Shown piece by piece: positions 26,178 to 32,809 of a DNA stretch of 32,809 nucleotides. Made by a program: the position numbers and the translations under genes. Under the pieces are notes generated by a model, which saw only the letters and a program-made list of their open reading frames with translations, was not told the DNA's origin and searched no databases. Within the stretch, counting starts at the first letter, position 1, and every line of letters starts with the position of its first letter. The stretch is from Baffinella frigidus (Eukaryota > Cryptophyceae > Cryptomonadales > Baffinellaceae), in the NCBI GenBank assembly GCA_026770585.1, contig MU646655.1, positions 242,456 through 275,264 of the forward strand, written 5' to 3'.

Positions 26178-26278
26178 CAGAAACCGCCTTCCCCTAGGAC
26201 CCTACAGCAGGACCATGCCTAGGGTCCTATGGTGGTCCTATGGGGGGGGCGGTTTCGTATGAGCGAGGTACCCCTGTA
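26178..26278. mobile_element. Family L, copy 8 (left end lost)
   Basis: AGAAACCGCCTTCCCCTAGG to GCGAGGTACCCCTGTA with CCTACAGCAGG, a mutated core. Confidence 0.8.
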
Positions 26279-26280
26279 CG

Positions 26281-26425
26281 CAGACACCACACAGCAGGCT
26301 TCGGAGATCGGCCCATTTATTTTCGTGTTACTAATTAAGAATTGCTCGGTACAAAAGAGATCTTACTAACCGACGTTCCGACCAGATTCCTGGGCGAAAT
26401 TTCCTTCGCAGCCAACCGTGTGCTT
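26281..26425. mobile_element. Degenerate foldback with family D-like ends
   Basis: ACCACACAGCAGGCTTCGGA and CCTTCGCAGCCAACCGTGTG. The interior is unrelated to D and lacks the core (TTACTAATTAAGAATTGC). Confidence 0.5.
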
Positions 26426-26481
26426 AGGTCGCCCCCACCCTTAGGCACCACCTAGTGTAGGGCTCTAGGTGTTGGCCTACA

Positions 26482-26603
26482 TGAGGTACCTCGCTCATAC
26501 ATGTAAGAAACTGCCCCCCTAGGACCACCTTAGGGCCCTACTAGGCATAGTCCTACGGTAGGGTCCTCGGGGAAGGCGCTTTCTTATGAGCAAGGTACCC
26601 CTA
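26482..26603. mobile_element. Family L, copy 9
   Basis: GAGGTACCTCGCTCATACAT (small insertion), core CCTACGGTAGGGTCC, right end GGTACCCCTA abutting K3 at a shared TA. Confidence 0.8.
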
Positions 26604-26711
26604 TCCCTTAAGTGGCCAGGCCGTCAAAATTGACGGCCAAGAGGTCCTGTCCTAGGCAGGTCCTAGGGCCCTACGGTAGGGCGTATCAGCCTACTGGCCA
26701 CTTAAGGGATA
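26602..26711. mobile_element. MITE family K, copy 3
   Basis: TATCCCTTAAGTGGCCAGGC to TGGCCACTTAAGGGATA. The core is CCTAGGGCCCTACGGTAGGG. It lies just past the 3' end of gene model 4. Confidence 0.95.
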
Positions 26712-26947
26712 GCCCACCTCCTGCCCTCCCGGAGTTCACCGCCCCCGCTTACAAACATCGGGACCCTTCCTACCTATTTCCTGTCCCGAGGCGGGCCCGT
26801 CCTAGACCCGAGGCGGGCCCGTCATTTTTTTCCCTCACCAAGGTGGACCCGTCCAGGGCGTTTTCCCGACCGGACATTGGAGCCCTTTCTACGCCCTCGA
26901 GCCGTCTCGGAGTTCCCCGCCCCCGCTTGCAGACATTGGAGCCCTTT
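26712..26947 (-). other. 3' flank of gene model 4 with duplications
   Basis: On the minus strand GGCTCCAATGTC is repeated (26945 and 26885), and GCGGGGGCGGGGAACTCCG recurs as GCGGGGGCGGTGAACTCCG near 26740. GACGGGCCCGCCTCGGG is doubled at 26782-26818. Probably 3' untranslated sequence. No clear polyadenylation signal. Confidence 0.5.
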
Positions 26948-27021
26948 TTACTTGTTGGGGCGGGCGGGGATGGTGAGGGTCTCGTTCCCGCCCCACGAGA
27001 TGCGCTTCTTCGGGGCCTTCT
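26948..27021 (-). CDS. Gene model 4, exon 8 (terminal)
   Basis: 74 bp, phase 1 entry, ending TAA. It reads KAPKKRISWGGNETLTIPAR then PNK. A second acceptor 6 nt upstream (exon start 27027) would add two residues in the same frame. A shortened copy of its head lies upstream at 27134-27160. Confidence 0.7.
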
Positions 27022-30000
27022 CTGCCCCTGCTCATGGAAGAGGGGGGAGCGGGTTTAAAAAAAACGGTCAAATACGAGGGTGAAGAGCCACGGGAATGGT
27101 CAAACACGAGGGCGAAGAGTCACGGGGTTGGGGGATGAGATGCGGCCTCTGTGCCCCTACTCAGGAAGAAGGGAAAGCGGATTTGACATCACTCAAGTGG
27201 CGATGCAGTCAGGTTTGACCGCAAAGAGGTCCTGGGGAGGTCCTAGGGCCCTACTGTAGGACGTATGCGCCTACTCGCCACTTGAGGGATACCTCGTATA
27301 TTCACCACCACACCTCCCTAGGACCCTACAGTAGGCCTATGCCTAGGTCCCTGTGGTGGTCCTAGGGGGGGGGCGGTTTCTTATGAGCGAGGTACCCCTG
27401 TACCTCGTAACTTCCCCACCACACAGCACACAGTGGGCTTCCCACTCGAGGCTAGAAATGTGACTATTTTAAAACAGTCATTCTTTTACAAGTGAAAAAA
27501 AAGAATTGTGTAGTAATTTTCACAGAAATAGGGGCATCTGGTCACGTATCTCAAGTTATATAACCCTTAAGTGGCCAGGCGGTCGAATTTGACCGCCAAG
27601 AGGTCCTAGGCAGGTCCTAGGGCCCTACGGTAGGGCGTATGAGCCTACTGGTCACTTAAGGGATAACTTGAGATACGTGACTGACTGGTACTAAATCTAA
27701 CAACACCACATTTAAAATACCCCCTCTTCCAGCCTCGAGTGGCGGATTTCGCCCAGGAAACCACGCCAGGTCAGAAGTCGAGATTTCAACGTTTTTTTAT
27801 TTTACTACACGATTATAAGTAAAGTTGATTCTACCCGAGAAACATGCCAACAGTGTTGGGAATTGGAGCTGTTTGCTGGCGGAGTTCTGAAAATCTGTAC
27901 CACGATAAGCCATCTAAACACTTTTGGCGCGAACGAGTGTGTGTGAAACAGGAACTAGTGACCTGGCGTGGCTGGGGAGAAATTCCAGACGTTCCTTAGC
28001 GGTAGGGCGTATGAGCCTACTCGCCACTTAAGGGGTATCCGCAACTTTGGAGCGAATGAATGCAGTACAAATGCGTCAACTTTGGAACGAATGTGTACTT
28101 TGGGGCGAATGTGTACTTTGGGGCGAAAGTTGACCTGGGGCGGCGTCCTTGGCGGGCGACTTGGTGATCGGCTCTGCCTTGACTCAGTCCATCTAAACGT
28201 AATCCATAGGCCCTACCGTAGGGACATATCGGCCCTACCGTAGGGACATATCGGCCCTACCGTAGGGACATATCGGCCCTACCGTAGGGACATATCGGCC
28301 CTACCGTAGGGACATATCGGCCCTACCGTAGGGACATAGGTGGTTCCTACGGAACAGCCAAGGTCGAAAATTAGGCCCTACCGTAGGGACATGGGGGGTT
28401 CCTACGGAACAGCCCAGGTCAATTTGCGACTTTGGCTTTGATTTCGCGCCGAATGATTCTCTGAGCTACGCTAGACCTGAGGGGAGGCAATCGCAAAAGT
28501 CAACTCCCCCTGCCTGCACCGTCAACCTTTGCGAAATCCTTCGATTTGAAGGATGCTGCCACTGAGTTGACTTTTGATTGACCACCATCACGTCTAAAGT
28601 GGATTGACCTGGGGCCGCGTCCTTGGCGGGCGACTTGGTGATCGGCTTCTTCTTCTCCTTCTTGATCACCTGTGTTCCGGGTTTCGGGGTTAGGGTTTCG
28701 GGTTGAGTGTTTAGTGTCTCGTGTCTCGTGTTTCGTGTTGGGGGTCAGGGTTTGGGGTTTCGTGTTTCGTGTTTCGTGTTGGGGGTTTAGGGCTTAGGGT
28801 TTGGGGTTTGGGGTTTGGGGTTTAGGGTTCGGGGTTTAGGGTTTAGGGTTCGGGGTTTCGGGTTTAGGGACTGGATTTTGGGATTTAGGGTTTGGGGTTT
28901 AGGGTTTCGAGGTTTAGGGTTCGGGGTTCAGGGTTTAGGGTTTAGGGCCTGGGCATTGGGGATAAGGGATTGGGGTTTGGGATTTAGGGTTCAGGGTTCA
29001 GGGTTCAGGGTTCAGGGTTCAGGGTTCAGGGTTCAGGGTTCAGGGTTCAGGGTTTAGGGTTTGGGGTCTGGGGGTTACCTTCTTGAGCACCTCTGTGAGC
29101 ACCTCCTTCTTCTCCACCTGGAACGAGGGGTGTAGGGTTTAGGGTTTAGGGGTTTAGGGTTTAGGGTTTAGGGATTTAGGGTTCAGGGGTTACGGTTTAG
29201 AGTTAGGGGTTCAGGTTTCGGGTTTCGGGTTTCGGGTTTCAGGGTTCAAGGTTCAGGGTTCAGGGTTCAGGGCTTAGTGTTCAGTGTTCAGTGTTCAGTG
29301 TTCAGGACATACAGCGGGCTACGAGGGGATTTTCGGCCCAAATCGGGCCCCCTTTCCGCTACCTTATCCGTAGGAACTCCCCTATGGCCCTCCGGGTTGC
29401 CTACCGTAGGGTGATAAGTCTTATCGCTTAGGGTTATTCGATATCTCTTCGAAATCCGCTGTGTGGGAGCATACCTTGACTGCCTTGCGCCCAGCGCCAG
29501 GGGTTAAGGGTTAGGGGTTACTATTTCCGGTTTAGAGTTTAGGGTTTAGGGTTTCGGGTTTCGGGTTTCGGGTTCAGGGTTCAGGGTTTAGGGTTCATGG
29601 GGTAGGTACCTTGACCGCCTTGCGTCCAGCGCGCTTCTGGGCCAAGTCCGTCTTTGCTTGGTCCCTGCCCGGGATTAGGGATTAGGGTTTAGGGTTTGGT
29701 GTTTAGTGTTTAGGGGTTAGGGGTTAGGGGTTAGGGCTCATGGTGCATGGTTCATGGTGTAGGGTGTAGGGTGTAGGGTGTAGGGTGTAGGGTGTAGGGT
29801 GTAGGGTGTAGGGTGTAGGGTGTAAGGTGTAGGTGCGGGTAGGGTGTAGGTGCGGGTTTGGGGTTTGGGGTTTGGGGTTTGGGGGGTGTAGTTTGGGGTT
29901 CAGGGGTTAGGGTTTAGGGACCCTGTCCGGGGTGCGCTTCGTTAAACTCTCAACTCTAAACCCTCACAACTCCCTTAACCCTTAGCCCCAAACCCTCTAG

Positions 30001-32809
30001 GATGACCTGGGTACCAGCACCACGTCCGCACGTGAGGGTTTAGGGTCTAGGGTCTAGGGTGTAAGGTTTAGGGTTTACGATTACGTTCACAAGAAATAGA
30101 TTAAACACAATATTCAGATCATGTGCGGAGGAATTTGAACATCTGTTGAACAACCAATTCTAGAGAAACCCCTAGAATTCATGAGAATCAAATAATCATT
30201 TACAGTGGACCTACCCCAACACATACCCGTCGGGGCCGGACTGATTTGAGTATGTGTGAAGGGTAGGTATGAGTTATGGTGTCCACCCTTCAGGCATACT
30301 TCCTTGCAGGGGGAAATCGGGGGCCGGCCGAAGGAGTATGTGTGGAGGGTAAGTATGTGTTACGGTAGCCTGTGTTAGGGTAGGTGGACTGTATTACATT
30401 TGCAAAAAAAGTGGGGCGTACCGCTGCTGTTCCTTGCCAAGCTTATCCGAGATCTTTCCCTCGAAAGACTCCCCGATCGCGTCCACCATGGCCAGCTGCG
30501 CGCTCTTGTCCTGAAAACGCAACGGTCTGTGTCAGCTCGTCAGCAATCCTGTTCGAAATGATGCGTGTTTCAGCGCTCGTCCTGCAAACGCAACGGTCGG
30601 CGTCAGCACGTCAGCAATCCTGTCCTGCTGACTCGAAAGGGTGCTTGTTTCGGCCCGCTTGTCCTGAAACGCCACGGTGTGCGTCAGCAATCCTGTCCTG
30701 CTGAATTGGAAGGATGCTAGCTGCGCACTCGTGTCCTGAAATGCAGCGGTCTGTGTCAGCACTCTTGTCCTGCTGACTCGAAAGGATGTGTTCCAGGTGA
30801 TAACCGAGCGTCGCGTGCTGTCTACGAAACACGCACGCGGGGCAGGCAGCGGATTCCTTTGCGCTCCAGAAGATTCCAAAAGATTCCAGGAGATTCCAGA
30901 CTACGTGTTCTCGAACCCTTTGAGCCTGCCCTGACAATAATGAGAAATCAGATGCAGTCGTAAGGTGTTTTCGCCCAATCAACTCTCCAAAAGTGGCCGA
31001 CGTGTAATACAACAACGGAAAAACGCATGCACGGGTTCGAGAACGCGTAGGAAGAAGCTAGCAGAAACTTCTAGAAGATTCCAGAAGATTCCAGAAGGAT
31101 CTAGCAGAAGCTAGAAGCCTGCCCACCGCCACCCCGCACCTCCATAAGCGTCCCACCGCCCCCCTTCTTCGTCGAGAGCGCAGCCTTCTTCCCCTTCCCC
31201 TTCCCCCCCGCCACCGCCGCCACCGCCGCCACCTCGCCCTCACCAGCGGCAGCCTCCCCATCCGCCCCCCCCGCCGCCGCCGCCGCCGCCACCTCTTTCC
31301 CCTTGCCCTTCCCGCTTGCGCCCTTCGCCGCGCCCGCAGCAGCCTCACCCCCCGCCGCAGCCTCACCTGCAGACGGCAGGAGTGAGAAACCAATCACATA
31401 ATGGCAAACGTTGATCAAATCATGGCAAACGTTGGTCGGTTCCGGCCCCCGCCCCCCCCCCGCGCCGCTGCCTGTTCCCGCGAACAGTTACCCGAATCTG
31501 GAATCTTCTGGAATCTTCTAGAAGTTTCTGGGGAGGTAACTACCGATCATGCCCCTGCAAACTCTCGATGAGGCCCATGTACCGATGAGGCCCATGCAAA
31601 CTCCCCTACGCACTCGACCCTGAAGAACCCTGGACCCACTAAATCCTCAACACACGTAATGCCCCGCGCCTCGCCTGTAAGCGGGGCGGTACATTAACGC
31701 TGGGCGCATCAATAAAATATAACTTAATAATTCTGATAATTATCCCTTAAGTGGCCAGCCGGTCAAAATTGACCCGCAAGAGGTCCTAGGCAGGTCCTAG
31801 GGCCCTACGGTAGGGCGTATGAGCCTACTGGGCACTTAAGAGATAGCTCCCGCGCCGCCCGACGTCGGGAGTCAGAGCGGGTTTCTGTTGGCCCCGAAAC
31901 CAGTCAATCAACGGCAAAAGTCGACGGTTCAGGCCGAGCATCGTCAACTTCCCCCGGAAAGTTGACGAAAGCACGAAACACTGTTTCGTGCTTTCCGTAT
32001 CCATCAAGTGACCAGTAGGCTCATACGTCCTACCGTAGGGCCCTAGGACCTGTCTAGGGCTTCCACAGGCGATTATTCGCCCGTTGGTCACTTAAGGGAC
32101 AGCCAACAGGTGCGAGACCCGCTCTGCTCGCAAAGCCGCAGACCCGAAACCACGCTTTGCATCGTCGAGCACCTTAATAGGGTAATGGACTAAAAATGGG
32201 GTAGTTAGGCCTACGGCATTGCCTAGGACCTCGTACTGTAGGCCAAAATCCTAGGACTTTTTGGTCATAAGAGCCCTACGGCCTACGGTAGGCAATTCCG
32301 TAGGCCTAACTACCCCATTTTTAGTCCGTTAGCCTATGAACCTTGGGGGCCCTTTTTCAGCGTCGAGTACAGGGGTACCTCGCTCATAAGAAACCGCGCC
32401 CCCCTAGGACCCTACAGTAGGACCATGTGTAGGGTCCTACGGTGGTCCTGGGGGGGGGCGGTTTCTTCTGAGCAAGGTACCCCTGTAAGGGTGGACGACC
32501 TAATTCCGGCATTCCGTATCACCCTACCGTATTGTCAACAGTAGCACCCTACGGAATGCCGGAATTACGACGCCGGAATTAGGTCGACCACCCCACTTAG
32601 CAGCCACCGGGGCCTTCGATGATGTGTCCATCTTGACTATTATGGTAAAAAATGCAGTTCATTTCAAGGTGAGGGGCTTGAAATGCCCCCCTTCCTCTTG
32701 TGCACCTTACCAAACTCACTCTACATCCAAAGCCCTGGAGGTGTTTTCACCCGGGGGCCCCTTTTTCAACGTTTTCTCACCTGAGGGCCCCCTTTTCAGC
32801 TTCTTCTTG
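26948..32809 (-). CDS. Gene model 4: eight-exon Lys/Ala-rich basic protein (5' partial)
   Basis: Exons, in transcript order: 32809-32781, 31366-31140, 30510-30422, 29664-29610, 29117-29079, 28669-28609, 28173-28135 and 27021-26948 (TAA). Every junction has GT..AG and every phase agrees (1, 0, 2, 0, 0, 1, 1), giving about 203 codons in one frame. N-terminal part: Ala/Gly/Lys-rich (GKGKGKEVA). Middle: acidic/basic helical stretches (AMVDAIGESFEG, DQAKTDLAQKRAGRKAV). C-terminal part: KKEKKKPITKSPAKDAAP, the SPAK segment again, and KKRISWGG with an ending TIPARPNK. S-P-A-K on a lysine-rich chain recalls linker-histone tails, so a nuclear or chromatin role is possible, but no globular domain is recognised. 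An alternative start is the ATG at 31418. Confidence 0.7.
27134..27160 (-). other. Echo of exon 8 head
   Basis: Minus strand: GTAGGGGCACAGAGGC..GCATCTCATC, matching exon 8 from its acceptor but lacking 12 internal bases. The flanking CGGTCAAATACGAGGGTGAA is also doubled (27064 and 27096). Confidence 0.7.
27188..27291. mobile_element. MITE family K, copy 4
   Basis: ATCACTCAAGTGGCGATGCA to CTCGCCACTTGAGGGATA, with a CCTACTGTAGG core. The ends are changed in parallel on both arms (CTCAAGTGGC and GCCACTTGAG). Confidence 0.85.
27320..27402. mobile_element. Family L, copy 10 (left end lost)
   Basis: CCTCCCTAGGACCCTACAGT to CGAGGTACCCCTGTA. Confidence 0.8.
27442..27742. mobile_element. MITE family G, copy 3, split by K5
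   Basis: CCACTCGAGGCTAGAAATGT to CTTCCAGCCTCGAGTGG. The central palindrome CACGTATCTCAAGTTA / TAACTTGAGATACGTG is interrupted at its middle TA by family K copy 5. The TGTGTAGTAATTTTCACAGA module is in the left arm. Confidence 0.95.
27561..27665. mobile_element. MITE family K, copy 5 (nested)
   Basis: TAACCCTTAAGTGGCCAGGC to GGTCACTTAAGGGATA, inserted at the centre of G3. TA is present at both borders, as expected for a TA target duplication. Confidence 0.95.
27761..27971 (-). mobile_element. MITE family E, copy 2
   Basis: Inverted relative to the 23243 copy, CCACGCCAGGTCAG to ACCTGGCGTGG. Inner sequence AGTGTTGGGAATTGGAGCTG and TAAAGTTGATTCTACC. Confidence 0.95.
27991..28038. mobile_element. 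Family K fragment (copy 6)
   Basis: Right arm only: GCGGTAGGGCGTATGAGCCT to GCCACTTAAGGGGTA. Confidence 0.8.
28060..28130 (+). repeat. GCGAATGTGTACTTTGG short tandem
   Basis: Three to four units of ACTTTGGGGCGAATGTGT beside the donor of exon 7. The first units (CAACTTTGGAGCGAATG) carry the GTCAACTTT word. Confidence 0.75.
28135..28173 (-). CDS. Gene model 4, exon 7
   Basis: 39 bp, phase 1 to 1, AAGGCAG acceptor and CCCCAG/GTCAAC donor. It reads PITKSPAKDAAP, an exact protein-level repeat of the end of exon 6 and clearly a duplicated exon. Being symmetric in phase, it can be added or skipped without frame loss. Confidence 0.7.
28209..28340 (+). repeat. 22-bp tandem array of the MITE core, six units
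   Basis: GGCCCTACCGTAGGGACATA + TC repeats six times without visible change (28209, 28231, 28253, 28275, 28297, 28319). Two further partial units with GGTTCCTACGGAACAGCC follow to 28425. It lies in the intron between exons 6 and 7. Confidence 0.95.
28466..28600. mobile_element. Family AE-like element, copy 2
   Basis: CTACGCTAGACCTGAGGGGA + GGCAATCGCAAAAGTCAAC matches the left end of AE1. A right mirror is only suggested by GAGTTGACTTTTGATTG at about 28563. It is in the intron next to exon 6. Confidence 0.5.
28609..28669 (-). CDS. Gene model 4, exon 6
   Basis: 61 bp, phase 0 to 1. Acceptor GGAACACAG, donor CCCCAG/GTCAAT. It reads VIKKEKKKPITKSPAKDAAP. SPAK matches the phosphorylation-type motif common in linker-histone tails. 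A TTTAGGG-type array begins 10 nt upstream. Confidence 0.75.
28680..29065 (+). repeat. TTTAGGG/TTCAGGG array (intron 5 of gene model 4)
   Basis: Variants TTTCGGG, TTTAGGG and GGTTCAGG, with ten identical GGGTTCA units at 28987-29050. The transcript reads CCCTAAA/CCCTGAA. Confidence 0.95.
29079..29117 (-). CDS. Gene model 4, exon 5
   Basis: 39 bp, phase 0 to 0, between CGTTCCAG and GTAACC. It reads VEKKEVLTEVLKK, a charged amphipathic helix. Telomere-like arrays lie on both sides within 15 nt. Confidence 0.7.
29125..29305 (+). repeat. TTTAGGG/TTCAGGG array (intron 4, part 1)
   Basis: TTTAGGG, TTTCGGG, TTCAGGG and TTCAGTG units, ending at element D5. Confidence 0.95.
29307..29466. mobile_element. 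MITE family D, copy 5
   Basis: ACATACAGCGGGCTACGAGG to CTTCGAAATCCGCTGTGTGG. The core is GGTTGCCTACCGTAGGGTGA. It is inserted in the telomere-like intron. Confidence 0.9.
29475..29500 (-). other. Echo of exon 4 tail
   Basis: Minus strand GCGCTGGGCGCAAGGCAGTC + AAG followed by GTATGC. It matches the last 24 nt of exon 4 (AGRKAVK) with three changes and lies 110 nt into the following intron. Confidence 0.8.
29501..29603 (+). repeat. TTTAGGG-type array (intron 4, part 2)
   Basis: GGGTTAAGGGTTAGGG, TTTCGGG and TTCAGGG units between exon 4 and its echo. Confidence 0.9.
29610..29664 (-). CDS. Gene model 4, exon 4
   Basis: 55 bp, phase 2 to 0. The first G completes the split CG/G codon of exon 3, strong evidence for the junction. 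It reads DQAKTDLAQKRAGRKAVK. Acceptor CGGGCAG, donor GTACCT. Confidence 0.75.
29672..30080 (+). repeat. TTTAGGG/TGTAGGG array (intron 3)
   Basis: TTTAGGG, TTTGGGG and a run of ten TGTAGGG units (29757-29830). At 29940-30000 the orientation flips to CTAAACCCTC for about 60 nt, with a break GGATGACCTGGGTACCAGCA. Confidence 0.

Overview
This is eukaryotic nuclear DNA. It has no operons, ribosome-binding sites, rRNA or tRNA that I can see. Coding information comes as very short exons with GT..AG borders, between many non-autonomous foldback (MITE-like) elements and long degenerate arrays of TTTAGGG/CCCTAAA, the telomere type of green plants and many algae, dinoflagellates, chromerids and cryptomonads. 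I read it as a repeat-rich protist or algal chromosome and cannot name the genus. No transposase, retroelement polymerase or virus gene is visible.

Layout. 1-5.3 kb: a minus-strand gene model (four exons between 3722 and 928, phases all compatible), with introns filled by telomere-like arrays, followed by foldback elements and an AT-rich zone. 5.3-9 kb: a second minus-strand model with a coiled-coil exon at 8122-8185 and many partial copies of its exon edges. 9-11.1 kb: foldback elements and a GC-rich open region. 11-17.8 kb: degraded copies of a composite dispersed repeat, large telomere-like arrays, and a third minus-strand model (14819 to the stop at 14103). 17.8-18.3 kb: the clearest gene start, a plus-strand exon encoding a mitochondrial-type presequence. 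18.3-26.9 kb: almost solid foldback elements, often nested. 26.9-32.8 kb: the best gene model, eight minus-strand exons running from beyond the right edge to a stop at 26948, encoding a Lys/Ala-rich basic protein with SPAK repeats.

Three patterns go beyond ordinary annotation. (1) In every minus-strand gene model the telomere-like array next to a 3' splice site lies so that the transcript reads CCCTAAA, which resembles a polypyrimidine tract plus branch site, and the AG follows within a few bases. (2) Exon edges are echoed inside the adjoining introns: the last 20-50 nt of an exon with its GT recur downstream, or the first 20-25 nt with its AG recur upstream, in two to six decaying copies. 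(3) Foldback families with unrelated terminal inverted repeats share two internal modules: a CCTAGGACC / CCTACNGTAGG core, and a TGTGTAGTAAATTTCATT core. All gene models come from reading splice borders and phase by eye, without transcript or homology data.
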